From GCA-016699445 sp964555055 (GTDB taxonomy: Bacteria > UBA10199 > JACPAL01 > GCA-016699445), in the NCBI GenBank assembly GCA_964555055.1, contig CAZKQW010000003.1:186001-250000 (forward strand): DNA of 64,000 nucleotides, written 5' to 3'. This document shows positions 26,222-37,169 of this stretch, in pieces. A program made the translations under genes and the position numbers. The notes below the pieces were generated by a model. That model was not told the origin of the DNA. It searched no databases and worked only from the letters and a program-made list of their open reading frames with translations. Position 1 is the first letter of the stretch. Each line of letters begins with the position of its first letter.

Positions 26222-26914
26222 CTATCGTGTGGGAACGCGGATTTTTTTCCGATCCCAATTCCAAACAACCAACTGATAGCGACGCCAGAGATAAGAAACG
26301 GGTGGTACCAAAAAGTGCACCAGTCGCGTGAAAGGTAAAATTCCAAAAATAGAGATGGCCCCAAAGACATGCATTTTAACCAGGAGTGGCATGTCTTTAA
26401 TAAAATCTACTTTTGGAGCGAACATGAAGAGAGATCGTAGATAAGGGACCAGAACGGCAACATACCAATTGGATCCCCACCGATAAAAAATAGCTGTCCC
26501 AACGCCTGTCACCACTTGCATGAGAAGAATTGCCAGGATCACAACATCCATCCAAGAGGTCACCATCTGAATGCGGGGATGAGTCAGCCGTCTTTTAATA
26601 AGCAACACCAAGCCGACTAAACACAACACCCCAAAAGTAAGGGCTGTCACTTCCAGAATCAGCATACGCACAGGAACGCTATTCCACAGCAAAACATGGG
26701 ATGGAAAAAGAAAGCCGATCAAGTGACCCAAAAATAAAATTAAAATCCCATAATGCCACGGGACCGATCCCCAGAAAAGCTCCCGAGATTCCAAAAACTC
26801 GGAAGAGAGACTTGAAAACTTGTAGCGGGTAAAAAAGAATCTCCACAGCGACACTGAAAACAAAAGTGTCACCGCTACATAAGGAGCAACCGCAAAGAGA
26901 ATGAAATCAGTCAT
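26222..26914 (-). CDS. narI: Respiratory nitrate reductase gamma subunit (cytochrome b)
   Basis: 230 residues with five membrane helices. The four haem b ligands appear as His in PWHYG, FLGHLIG, KMHVFGA and TRLVHFL. NarI takes electrons from quinol at the membrane and passes them to NarH. Its length is normal. It overlaps narJ by 8 bases. Confidence 0.95.
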   Translation of the reverse strand: MTDFILFAVAPYVAVTLLFSVSLWRFFFTRYKFSSLSSEFLESRELFWGSVPWHYGILILFLGHLIGFLFPSHVLLWNSVPVRMLILEVTALTFGVLCLVGLVLLIKRRLTHPRIQMVTSWMDVVILAILLMQVVTGVGTAIFYRWGSNWYVAVLVPYLRSLFMFAPKVDFIKDMPLLVKMHVFGAISIFGILPFTRLVHFLVPPVSYLWRRYQLVVWNWDRKKIRVPTR

Positions 26915-27496
26915 ACAAACCCCTTCCTTCGTCTTCGGGAGAAGACTTCATCACAGGCAAGTCGAGAGATGGTGTGTAAAAATCCAACGATGATGGATAG
27001 ACAGTTTTAAAAAATTCAAAAGTCGTTTCCAAAGGACCATGGTAAAAATGATCTTTGGGTACATTTTGAAGCATTTTTGACATAGCTGGCAGCACAAGTT
27101 TTCCTAAAAATTCTGGGATTTGATCCTCATGAGGGTAATGCAAAATAAGATGAATCACGTTGGGTAAATGATCCGGAAGCTCCGAACCACAATCATGACC
27201 AATCAGAGTATGAAGTTCCTGCATTTTGACTAAAAAATGTCCTCTTTTATAGTCTTCTCCAAAAAGCACATAACCCACTTCGAGATAACAAGGGGCCTGA
27301 ACATCAAAAGTTTTCGTATAAAGTTCTTCAAGCTCATCAATCGACACCTCTTGAGTGAGACGATAATAAGACTGAAATATTTCGGCTAATGCTGGAAATT
27401 CGGACTTTAGATTTTGATATAAACGTTCCGAGACTTTTTTAAAGTCTGACTTTGGATAGCTCAAGGAACTGGCCAAATCACACAATAAACTTTCCA

Positions 27497-27497
<1 letters not shown>
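26907..27497 (-). CDS. narJ: Nitrate reductase assembly chaperone NarJ
   Basis: About 196 residues of the TorD/NarJ family, all-helical, with LYTKTFDVQAPCYLEVGYVLFGEDYKRGHFLVKMQ matching the DxxxxxxLYLTYxxxGDxxxRG region of NarJ. ATG 27497 shares a base with the narH stop (TGATG). A GTG one codon earlier is also possible. It inserts the Mo cofactor into NarG before membrane attachment. It is encoded in the canonical place between narH and narI. Confidence 0.92.
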
Positions 27498-28987
<1,490 letters not shown>

Positions 28988-28995
28988 AAAACTCC

Positions 28996-31900
28996 TTATT
29001 CCCAAACAACTTTGTCTAACTTCCTCACCAGAATATGCGTGTCGCGATTACACCCTGTCGGACCCCAATAATTGAAATGATACGTAAACTGAGCATAGCC
29101 CCCCACCATGAGATTGGGTTTCAAACGAATGCGTGTCAGACTGTTGTGACCACCCGCCCGCTTATTATTTCTCAAGGGTGATTTAGGAGCACCGATAGTG
29201 CGTTCAGGAGAATGATAGATGATACAAACACCCTTTGGAATACGTGCACTCACACAGGCTCTTGCGCAGACGACACCGTGGTCATTATGAACTTCAACCC
29301 AATCGTTATCTTTAATGTCCATCTCCGTAGCGTCAGCTTCACTCATCCAAAAGGGCTCGCCACCACGTGAAAGCGTCAACATGCGGAGAGTGTCTCCATA
29401 AGTGGAATGGATATGCCACTTCCCATGCGGTGTCAGATAATTAAGCCGCTTCTCTTTAAGATGACCATTCTGGTCGGTCCTTCTCAAATCTCCATACATC
29501 TCAGGAGTCGGTGATGGTTTGTAGACGGGAAGATGTTCACCGAATGCGATGTAGGCGTCATGATCCAAATAAAAACTTTGACGGCCTGTCAGCGTTCTCC
29601 AAGGCACTTTTTTCTCAATATTGTAGGTATAAGCTGAATAAGCACGACCATCACCCATAAGCCCTGACCAGATCGGACTATTCAAAAGACGATGAGGTTG
29701 AGCCTGAAGATCGGCATAAGACATCCGAATATCACGAGAACCATCGGCCAAATCCGTCAGTGGCAATCCCACTTTTTTCTGAACATTTTCGTAGGCACGA
29801 TAAGCCAGCTCTCCGTTGGTCTCAGGAGCCAGAAGGAGAATCGCATTTACCGCTTCCACATCTTCGTAGAGTGACGGATATTTCTTCCCGCCCCACTCAA
29901 CCGTCGGATAATTTTTGAGCATCTCATCATAAAAATCCGCGACTTCATATTTGACTCCATGAGCCCCCAAACCTGTTCGCGCCAAAGGCCCTAAGGAAAT
30001 AAACTTATGATAAATTTGAGTATAATCACGTTCAACGACAGCAAACTTATACATCGTCTTTCCTGGAATCGCCTCACACTCGCCCTTGCTCCAATCCTTC
30101 ACTTCTTTTTGAGCGAGCTCATCGGGAGAATCATGCATGAGAGGGAGGGTAATAATATCCTTCACAGGGTTAGGAAGATGCTTCTTGGCTAATTCGCTCG
30201 TTGATTTTGCAATAGACTTAAAAATATCCCAGTCACTCTTCGACTCCCACAGAGGGTTAATCGCCTTGGAAAGCGGATGGATAAAAGAATGCATGTCTGT
30301 AGAATTAAGATCCGCCTTCTCATACCAGCTGGCGGCGGGAAGAATGATGTCCGAATACAAAGCTGTCGTATCCATACGAAAATTAAGATCCACAATCAGA
30401 TCCATTTTTCCACGCGGAGCATTCTCCAACCACTCCACATCTTTCACGCGCTCTTCGCCCAGCTCGTCGGCGATCGTATTGGTGTGCGTCCCCAAATAAT
30501 GTTTTAGAAAATACTCATGACCCTTGGCACTCGACATGAGAGCATTCCCCCGCCAGATATACCAAACACGCGGCCAATTTTCTTCACGATCCGGAACTTC
30601 AATCACATGCTCGATTTTTTTGGATTTGACTTGATCTAGAACATACTGTGCGATTTCCTGGTCATTCTTAGCACCGGCTTTGACAGCTTCTTCACAAAGC
30701 ACATGATTACTCTTGTTGTACTGAGGGTAAAAAGGCAGCCATCCATTTTTAACAGCACGCACATTAAAATCTGCGGTATGCCCCTGGGCTAAGGAATTAT
30801 CCGGGCATTTATGATATTCGGTAAAATCCCCTTCATAACGCCATTGATCCGAATGCATGTAATGCCAGGACGGAGCATTCTGAAGACGCGAGGGTGTATG
30901 CCAGTCTTTGGCAAAAGCGATTGACGACCAGGACGCTTGTGGAGCTAATTTTTCCTGACCAACATAATGATTAAGCCCGCCACCATTGACACCAATGCAG
31001 CCGCAAAACATCAGCGCATTGATCGCTGCACGGTAGATGAGATTGTTGTGATACCAATGGTCGATGCCAGCCCCAATGATGATACTACATTTCCCATTTG
31101 TTTTTTCAGCCGTCGCAGCCCAGCTGCGTGCAAAGCCAATTACCGTCTTACTGCCAATCCCCGAAAACTTTTCCTGCCACGCGGGAGTATAACCCGCAGT
31201 CTCGTCATTGTAATCAGCCGGATAAGCCCCCGCCAGCCCACGAGAAACACCGTATTGCCCCATCAACAAATCATAAACGGTTGTGACTGGAACTTTTCCT
31301 TGAGGTGTTTCAATATACTTCACCGGCACATGGCGCACACCTTCAGTGTCATTTCCAAATTCACGAAACTGAACGCCCAAAGTCGTATCCGATTTTTCTA
31401 GCAACGACAGCTGAGGCTCAAACTCACGACCATCCAAACCATCTTTCCATTCCAGATTCCATTCACCGGTTTTTTCTTGCCAACGATGTCCCATAGAACC
31501 TTTAGGACACGCCAGCTCACCGGTTTTTTCATCCACCACTAAAAACTTCCAATCACCTTTCTCGACCGTACTATATTTCTCGATGCGGTTGGCTCGGAAA
31601 AACTTTCCAGGGACATAATGATCCCCCTCTTTCACCAGCTCGACCAAGAAAGGACAATCCGTGTATTTTTTAGTGTACTCGATGAAATAAGGAATTTTCT
31701 TTTCGTGATGATATTCTTTCAGAATCACATGACTCACAGACATCCAAAACGCACCGTCTTGACCCGCATGGATTGGAACCCATTGATCCGCAAATTTAGC
31801 AACTTGATTAAAATCGGGAGCAAAGACCACCACCTTCGATCCATTATGCCTGGCTTCTGCGGCAAAATGACAATCGGGGGTACGTGTCATGTTCAGATTG

Positions 31901-32628
31901 GAACCCATCACAGCGATGAATTTTGAATTGTACCAATCCGCGCTTTCCGCCACATCCGTCTGCTCTCCCCAAATCTCCGGGGACGCGGGAGGCAAATCAC
32001 AATACCAATCATAAAAACTCAAACAGACTCCACCCATCAGTTGTAAAAAACGAGCCCCAGCCGCATAGCTCACCATCGACATCGCAGGGATAGGTGAAAA
32101 ACCTGTAATACGATCCGAACCATAGCGTTTCACTGTACTCAAATTAGCAGCGGCGATGAGCTCTTGAGCCTCATCCCAATGCACGCGACGCAATCCGCCT
32201 TTGCCGCGCGCATTTTGATAACGTTGCCGCATTTCAGGATTATTTTGAATCGCTTCCCAAGCGGCGACAGGATCATCATGCTTGGCTTTCATGTCACGCC
32301 ACAGGTCTAGCAAAGCCCCACGCATATAAGGGTATTTCACGCGAATCGGGCTATAGAGATACCACGAGAAGGAAATGCCGCGCTGACATCCACGAGGCTC
32401 ATAGCCCGGCAGAGATTTTTCCAGGAGAGGATAATCCAACGCCTGCATCTCCCAGGTTACAATTCCATCCTTAACATGAATATTCCACGAGCACCCACCA
32501 GTGCAGTTTACCCCATGCGAACTGCGAACCACACGATCGTATTGCCAACGATTCCGATAAAACTCTTCCCAGTCACGCGTCTCTGGCGAAACGATGTCAT
32601 CAATCCAATTACGTTTACTCTCTGTCAT
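28996..32628 (-). CDS. narG: Respiratory nitrate reductase alpha subunit (Mo-bisMGD)
   Basis: About 1210 residues. The catalytic subunit reduces nitrate to nitrite. His38-Gly-Val-Asn-Cys42-x3-Cys46 near the N-terminus, plus Cys in PRGCQRG, form the FS0 cluster site with a His ligand, as in E. coli. YDWYCDLPPASP includes the Asp ligand to Mo. ATG 32628 follows GGAG; an upstream in-frame start would overlap the cytochrome gene. No twin-Arg signal is seen, so NarG is predicted to face the cytoplasm, matching the presence of NarK transporters. Gene order cyt c-GHJI-K-K. Confidence 0.96.
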   Translation of the reverse strand: MTESKRNWIDDIVSPETRDWEEFYRNRWQYDRVVRSSHGVNCTGGCSWNIHVKDGIVTWEMQALDYPLLEKSLPGYEPRGCQRGISFSWYLYSPIRVKYPYMRGALLDLWRDMKAKHDDPVAAWEAIQNNPEMRQRYQNARGKGGLRRVHWDEAQELIAAANLSTVKRYGSDRITGFSPIPAMSMVSYAAGARFLQLMGGVCLSFYDWYCDLPPASPEIWGEQTDVAESADWYNSKFIAVMGSNLNMTRTPDCHFAAEARHNGSKVVVFAPDFNQVAKFADQWVPIHAGQDGAFWMSVSHVILKEYHHEKKIPYFIEYTKKYTDCPFLVELVKEGDHYVPGKFFRANRIEKYSTVEKGDWKFLVVDEKTGELACPKGSMGHRWQEKTGEWNLEWKDGLDGREFEPQLSLLEKSDTTLGVQFREFGNDTEGVRHVPVKYIETPQGKVPVTTVYDLLMGQYGVSRGLAGAYPADYNDETAGYTPAWQEKFSGIGSKTVIGFARSWAATAEKTNGKCSIIIGAGIDHWYHNNLIYRAAINALMFCGCIGVNGGGLNHYVGQEKLAPQASWSSIAFAKDWHTPSRLQNAPSWHYMHSDQWRYEGDFTEYHKCPDNSLAQGHTADFNVRAVKNGWLPFYPQYNKSNHVLCEEAVKAGAKNDQEIAQYVLDQVKSKKIEHVIEVPDREENWPRVWYIWRGNALMSSAKGHEYFLKHYLGTHTNTIADELGEERVKDVEWLENAPRGKMDLIVDLNFRMDTTALYSDIILPAASWYEKADLNSTDMHSFIHPLSKAINPLWESKSDWDIFKSIAKSTSELAKKHLPNPVKDIITLPLMHDSPDELAQKEVKDWSKGECEAIPGKTMYKFAVVERDYTQIYHKFISLGPLARTGLGAHGVKYEVADFYDEMLKNYPTVEWGGKKYPSLYEDVEAVNAILLLAPETNGELAYRAYENVQKKVGLPLTDLADGSRDIRMSYADLQAQPHRLLNSPIWSGLMGDGRAYSAYTYNIEKKVPWRTLTGRQSFYLDHDAYIAFGEHLPVYKPSPTPEMYGDLRRTDQNGHLKEKRLNYLTPHGKWHIHSTYGDTLRMLTLSRGGEPFWMSEADATEMDIKDNDWVEVHNDHGVVCARACVSARIPKGVCIIYHSPERTIGAPKSPLRNNKRAGGHNSLTRIRLKPNLMVGGYAQFTYHFNYWGPTGCNRDTHILVRKLDKVVWE

Positions 32629-32654
32629 AGAATCTCCATTAACAAACCCACGGT

Positions 32655-33548
32655 TCAATGAGCCCACGGTTTTGAAATTTTATTGCGGCGTCTCCGCCAG
32701 ACAAGATCCGTCACACCCAACATCACCACCACGCCAACACCACCCAGGAAGATGAATTTTTTCTCAAAATCGTTATTTTCACTGCCTTGCTGATCTGCTT
32801 TGTAAAGAAAGCTCTTGATCGCAAAAACCTCATCATCCGTAAGTTCTTTTTCGGAATAAATTTCTTTCATGACACGAAAGGCTGGTTTTTTGATGGCTTT
32901 GCCCAAACCTTTATCTTCATATTTGGAATAAGCTTGTGTGAGATTAAGACCCAAAACACCACCCCCCAAAGGCCCGTACTCGCCAACACTATGACAAGAA
33001 ATACACGAAGCTCCACCATTCTGAAGTTCAATACGTCCCAAAAATAAATCCTCGCCTCTTTTTATATCTTCAGGAGTTGAAGTGGTTGCTGAACGCGAAT
33101 CCCCTGTCGCCTGAGAGATCCCGCCCGTTTTAATCAGATCCAATAGGGCATCGATTTCTTCAGGAGTCAGATCCTGATCCGGCATTTTTTTATTTTTGAA
33201 TTTTACAAACAACTCATTGGCAACAGGATCACCGGACAGGATCATAGTTTGAGAGGATTTAATAAATTCCTGAAGCCACTCACGACTCCGTTTCTCCGTG
33301 ACCCCTTTGAGATCAGGCCCAACATCGTCACCACCACCAATTGTGTGACAACTGCTACAGCTTTTTTCAAAATAGGCCGGAGCCTCAAAGGCATAGACCC
33401 GATGGGTGATCAGCAAAACCGTACTTACTAATAGGGCCGTAATATAGACGACAGCGCGAGAGCGCTTTCTATGCGGCCCTGTTGTGCAGGCCAGTTGCAT
33501 ATGTAGACTACATCGACGACTGGGCAGTAAAAATAGAAGTCTCTTCAT
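32655..33548 (-). CDS. Diheme cytochrome c with C-terminal membrane anchor (NarC-like)
   Basis: 297 residues. An N-terminal signal-type hydrophobic segment lies at about residues 32-50, preceded by a basic, rather long leader, so the true start may be the internal ATG at 33500. Two haem c motifs are CSSCH (about 64) and CISCH (about 186). A membrane helix near the C-terminus is followed by WRRRRNK, predicting a periplasmic domain held by the tail. It heads the nar operon, 26 bases before narG. Diheme cytochromes placed before narG (NarC in Thermus) belong to the nitrate reductase complex there. That role is inferred here by position. Confidence 0.85.
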   Translation of the reverse strand: MKRLLFLLPSRRCSLHMQLACTTGPHRKRSRAVVYITALLVSTVLLITHRVYAFEAPAYFEKSCSSCHTIGGGDDVGPDLKGVTEKRSREWLQEFIKSSQTMILSGDPVANELFVKFKNKKMPDQDLTPEEIDALLDLIKTGGISQATGDSRSATTSTPEDIKRGEDLFLGRIELQNGGASCISCHSVGEYGPLGGGVLGLNLTQAYSKYEDKGLGKAIKKPAFRVMKEIYSEKELTDDEVFAIKSFLYKADQQGSENNDFEKKFIFLGGVGVVVMLGVTDLVWRRRRNKISKPWAH

Positions 33549-33607
33549 GGTACGGAGACTTTATCGACTGACTTGAAATGGACTAATGATGGTAGTCAGG
33601 GAGAGAC

Positions 33608-33621
33608 TTGATATTTGTCAT
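33608..33621. promoter_or_regulatory. FNR-type box for the nar-act operon
   Basis: TTGATATTTGTCAT, centre about 66 bases before the cytochrome c start at 33548. It overlaps the stop codon of the upstream Crp/Fnr gene. It is the only clear promoter signal before a continuous leftward run of twelve or more genes (cyt c, narGHJI, narK, narK, actA-F). Confidence 0.75.
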
Positions 33622-34319
33622 GAATTCACACAGGCGATTTTTTCCAGCCGTTCACTATCTAAAATAAGAATATCGTGACCCTCGATCTGGATCATATTTT
33701 TCTTACGAAAATCAGAAAGACATCTCACTACAGTCTCCGTGGCTGTTCCGACGATATTGGCTAACTCCTCTCGTGAGAGTTGAAGATGGAGAACATTATC
33801 TTCCAAGCTTGCCGCATATTTATCACGTAAACTCAGTAACAACTCAGCGACGCGTTGTTTGACGGTTTTTTGAGCTAAATTACAAATGACTTTTTCGGCA
33901 TTATCAAGTTCTTGAGTGAGTTTTTGAATAACTTTGTAGGCAAAAGCCCCGTTCTTTTTCAAAACATCCAGCACATTTTCTAAATGAAGATAAAAAACAA
34001 AAGAATCTTCCATCGCCGCCGCTGAAACGACATATTGAGGAATCCCGCTCACTGCACGGTAAGTCAGAAGATCCCCATTATGAGCCATGCGCACGATTTG
34101 TTCTCGGCCAAATATACCTTCTTTCACGATCTTCACCTTACCACTCACCAGAAAATAGAGGCCGAGAGCAGCCTCTCCTTCGCGAAAGATCACCTGCCCA
34201 GATTGATAATGATGTGCGTGGCCATCCTGGCACATGACTTCAAACTCCTGGGAATTCAAAGCTGAAAAAAGAGGGCTTGCCTTCAAAACGTCAAAATTGA
34301 GAGGGGGTTTTTTCAACAT
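33618..34319 (-). CDS. Crp/Fnr-family transcription regulator without N-terminal Cys cluster
   Basis: About 233 residues. A cNMP-type beta-roll (YQSGQVIFREGEAALGLYFLVSGKVKI), a long dimer helix and a winged HTH (LSREELANIVGTATETVVRCLSDFRKKNM) with ETxxR recognition helix. It lacks the FNR-type Cys set seen in the island's other regulator, so it more likely resembles DNR/NarR-type proteins that respond to NO, nitrite or nitrate. The ATG at 34319 is preferred; a TTG 11 codons earlier is the alternative. It sits directly before the nar operon and may recognise the same TTGAT boxes. Confidence 0.87.
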   Translation of the reverse strand: MLKKPPLNFDVLKASPLFSALNSQEFEVMCQDGHAHHYQSGQVIFREGEAALGLYFLVSGKVKIVKEGIFGREQIVRMAHNGDLLTYRAVSGIPQYVVSAAAMEDSFVFYLHLENVLDVLKKNGAFAYKVIQKLTQELDNAEKVICNLAQKTVKQRVAELLLSLRDKYAASLEDNVLHLQLSREELANIVGTATETVVRCLSDFRKKNMIQIEGHDILILDSERLEKIACVNS

Positions 34320-34381
34320 AATTTTACCACGTTTAAAGATACCCCCTCCCAACCCTATAAAACATGACCTTGATCATACTC

Positions 34382-35749
34382 TTAAAAATTAGCGACTCCC
34401 TGTAGGTAGAGAAAGTGGGCGGTTCCATTAGCGCCTGTATCCGAAAAGAACTTTCCACCTTTAAACAATGAATACCCAGCCAAGGTCGAAAAATTTTTGT
34501 TAAATGGGTATTTTACCAAAAGATCGGCTTCATGACCTGCAAGACGGGAAACCCCTGCAGCGCCAGCGCGTAGGAGTGTCCCATTAGCTTGGTAGAGGCC
34601 ATCTGTGACTTGGGGCAATAAAAATAGATGATATGAGAGCTCAATCGTTGATTTGCCTGGTTTGATCGTCAAAGATGGAGTGATATCATGGATATTTCTC
34701 AATCCAACAAAATCAATATATCCATATTTGTTATGATTGGTTGGAAAAAGATTATGAAATCGTTCAACCTTCGTGGTACTCGCCTTATCTCCTGACGCAA
34801 AATTATACTCCACACCTACACGAGGTTTGATCGCTTGATCAAACGTGTAACCCGCCGCTGCATGGCCCATAAAGGCTAAATGGGTATTAGGCTTTGTTTT
34901 TCCAGCTTGGATAGCTCCTTCGAGACTATAATCCAGCTGTTTTGATTCCAATGCCGTACCCACAAGCCGCGTTCCAAAAGTCCCCAGAGTTGTTCCTGTG
35001 ACAGTGCCAACACCATCATTGTCATTGTCATTCAGCAAAAAAGCATAGAGGTCATAGGTCAGGTTTTCTCTGGGCTTATGACTTCCATAAAGACCGCTAA
35101 AAATCTCCTTTCCACCGGCTCTTTCGTTGTAAGAAGCAAAACCATCGATCCAATACTTTTCTTTCTCAAACCGGATTTTGCCCGCGTCAAAAGACCGGCC
35201 AATATTACTCCAATCCAAAGAACCCACAAGGCGTTCATCACCATAGGAAAGCTCCTGGCGACCCAGTCTTAATGAAAAGTCTGAGCCCCCTATTTTGGTT
35301 AAATCAATGTAACCCTGATGAAGGTCGAAAACATCGTTGGCAACATTGAACGCTGTGTTAGAGGTATTCCCAGTGACCAGCGTGTTATTATTCGCAATGG
35401 AATTATTTTCCTGTCCAAAGACCCTTGAAAATTGAGGCTGAACAAAAACACGGACATGTTCTACAGGGTTTGCATCAAGGTTGATCCGAGCTCGAAGCAA
35501 TATATTAGCATCATTATTAGAGGCTGCCGGAGTAAACGGATCGTAATGAAACATATTTTCACTACGCAACCGAAGCTGCCCACCTACCACTAACTTTTGA
35601 GGCTCTTCTTTTTTTTCTGCCTTCTCGGTTACTTTCTCAGCAGGCTTTTCACTAATGACTTCTTTTTTCTTTTCAGCAGCGCCCGCTCCAGACAGTAGAC
35701 TCCCTGAAATAGCGGCTGCCATTATGATGGTTATGAGTTTTTTTTGCAT
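34382..35749 (-). CDS. Outer-membrane beta-barrel porin, alginate-export family
   Basis: About 455 residues. Signal peptide MQKKLITIIMAAAISGSLLSGAGA, a Lys/Glu-rich linker, then a barrel of alternating strands ending in aromatic Phe. RLGRQELSYGDERLVGSLDWSN and the Asn-Asp-rich loops fit the alginate_exp (PF13372) porin family. The start is at 35749, where GGAAGGG precedes ATG; a longer frame starts 33 bases upstream. It shares the FNR-type box at 35821 with the divergent NnrS gene, so it probably provides anaerobic nitrate/nitrite passage across the outer membrane rather than alginate export. Confidence 0.8.
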   Translation of the reverse strand: MQKKLITIIMAAAISGSLLSGAGAAEKKKEVISEKPAEKVTEKAEKKEEPQKLVVGGQLRLRSENMFHYDPFTPAASNNDANILLRARINLDANPVEHVRVFVQPQFSRVFGQENNSIANNNTLVTGNTSNTAFNVANDVFDLHQGYIDLTKIGGSDFSLRLGRQELSYGDERLVGSLDWSNIGRSFDAGKIRFEKEKYWIDGFASYNERAGGKEIFSGLYGSHKPRENLTYDLYAFLLNDNDNDGVGTVTGTTLGTFGTRLVGTALESKQLDYSLEGAIQAGKTKPNTHLAFMGHAAAGYTFDQAIKPRVGVEYNFASGDKASTTKVERFHNLFPTNHNKYGYIDFVGLRNIHDITPSLTIKPGKSTIELSYHLFLLPQVTDGLYQANGTLLRAGAAGVSRLAGHEADLLVKYPFNKNFSTLAGYSLFKGGKFFSDTGANGTAHFLYLQGVANF

Positions 35750-35820
35750 AGACCCTTCCTTTTTGAAAAGATTTAAGGCCAATCAATAAAATCAGGAGAT
35801 GATCTGCATTAGAAGATGTA

Positions 35821-35834
35821 TTGATATTTATCAT
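35821..35834. promoter_or_regulatory. FNR-type box between porin and nnrS genes
   Basis: TTGATATTTATCAT lies between two divergent genes, about 78 bases before the porin start and about 63 before the nnrS start, so one site could serve both. Confidence 0.7.
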
Positions 35835-35890
35835 GTCGTTTCTCATTGGAGTTTTGTGTAAATAAACCTACGGAAGATCCCGGAATATCA

Positions 35891-37072
35891 ATGATGACAC
35901 AAAAATCAACATACGAGCCCTATCCTTTTTTCTTCACACTTGGTTGGCTATTTGGAATTGTCGGCGTTATTTTTTGGCCCCTTTTAATTTATGGAGCCAT
36001 CTCATTTTACCCAAAAGAAATGCATGCTGACCTCATGACGTCAGCATTTTTGCTTTTTTATTCAGCGGGATTTCTCATGACAGCGATTCCCCAATTTACC
36101 GGAACGTATGGCCTCACTCAGGGTGAATGCCTAGGCGTCTCTATGGCAACACTCTTGACCTTAGGGACAGGATTTTTGCAAAATCGTCTTTTTTTTCACA
36201 TGACACTCACGTTTAATCTGCTGCTTCTATTTTTATTTTGTGCACGCCGCTTAAAAGGCATGACCGTGACGCCTCCTCCACCCTTTGTGTTTGCATTAAC
36301 CGGTCTCTTGGTCGCCATCCTCTCCGGAGTAGGCATGTCACTTCATGAAGCCACGGGTTCTTTTGTGTTGTGGAATCTCATGGGTAAAAACTTTATTTAT
36401 AATGGATTTCAACTCATGCTGATCTTAGGGGTGGGACTTTTTCTGATTCCAAACCTTTTAGGCCATCCAACATGCGTTCCGGGCATCAATTTAAAGCCAT
36501 TATATTCCCAAAACATGATGACGGCTTTTATTAAAAAAATCCCCACTCCTTTATGGATATTGATGGGGCTGTTTTTGTTTTCGTGTTTTTTGGAAACGGA
36601 CGAAACCCTCCCCTGGACAAAACCCGTCGGGAGAAGCCTTCAAGTTTTGATTTTTACTTTTGTCAGCTTTAAGTCTTGGCAAATTTATCTTTTACCTAAG
36701 CATCGATCCACTCTCACAATAGGGCTTTGGGTGTCGTGCTGGCTGCTGTTGATCGGACTGATCCTACCCATTCTTTTCCCTCACCTGGAAATTCATCTGA
36801 AACACCTGACCTACATCGGTGGCTATGGACTCATGACTTTGATGATTTCCACTCGCGTCATGTTGGCTCATGGCGGTCAGGATATGAGTCTGGAAAAAAG
36901 ATCTCGATGGCTGATCGCAGCCCTTGGATTCATACTGCTTGCGGCCACCACACGAACCATCGCTCGACTGATGCCTGAAGCCATTTATCTCCACCACTTA
37001 AACTATGCCGCCTGCTCCTGGATTATTGGACTTATTTGTTGGGCGATGATTTTCAGGAAAAAAGCCAATTGA
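35891..37072 (+). CDS. nnrS: NnrS-family haem/copper membrane protein
   Basis: About 393 residues with about twelve membrane helices. KEMHADLMTSAFLLFYSAGFLMTAIPQF contains the His and the GFLxTAxP motif of NnrS, and HEATGSF, LGHPTC and HHLNYAACSW supply additional His residues. NnrS proteins lower NO-related stress during nitrate or nitrite respiration. ATG 35891 is taken; a TTG at 35846 would add unrelated residues. It is regulated by the shared FNR-type box upstream. It is the only NO-related membrane protein in the island besides the hemerythrins. Confidence 0.85.
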   Translation: MMTQKSTYEPYPFFFTLGWLFGIVGVIFWPLLIYGAISFYPKEMHADLMTSAFLLFYSAGFLMTAIPQFTGTYGLTQGECLGVSMATLLTLGTGFLQNRLFFHMTLTFNLLLLFLFCARRLKGMTVTPPPPFVFALTGLLVAILSGVGMSLHEATGSFVLWNLMGKNFIYNGFQLMLILGVGLFLIPNLLGHPTCVPGINLKPLYSQNMMTAFIKKIPTPLWILMGLFLFSCFLETDETLPWTKPVGRSLQVLIFTFVSFKSWQIYLLPKHRSTLTIGLWVSCWLLLIGLILPILFPHLEIHLKHLTYIGGYGLMTLMISTRVMLAHGGQDMSLEKRSRWLIAALGFILLAATTRTIARLMPEAIYLHHLNYAACSWIIGLICWAMIFRKKAN

Positions 37073-37082
37073 TATAAGTCAC
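37069..37082. promoter_or_regulatory. Weak FNR-like box before chemoreceptor gene
   Basis: TTGATATAAGTCAC overlaps the nnrS stop and lies about 94 bases before the chemoreceptor start. The second half-site has two mismatches to ATCAA, so it is a weak candidate. Confidence 0.3.
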
Positions 37083-37169
37083 TTATCCGCAGTTAATCCT
37101 TATTATTCTCAAATAATCCCCGTTTAGATCATTGAAATAAAATTTCTCAATATCCTTGGAGACTCATTT

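Noticed and set aside
28996..32628. Periplasmic (exported) NarG as in archaea-type pNar
   Set aside because: No twin-Arg signal at the chosen or extended N-terminus, and NarK transporters are present, so a cytoplasmic enzyme fits.
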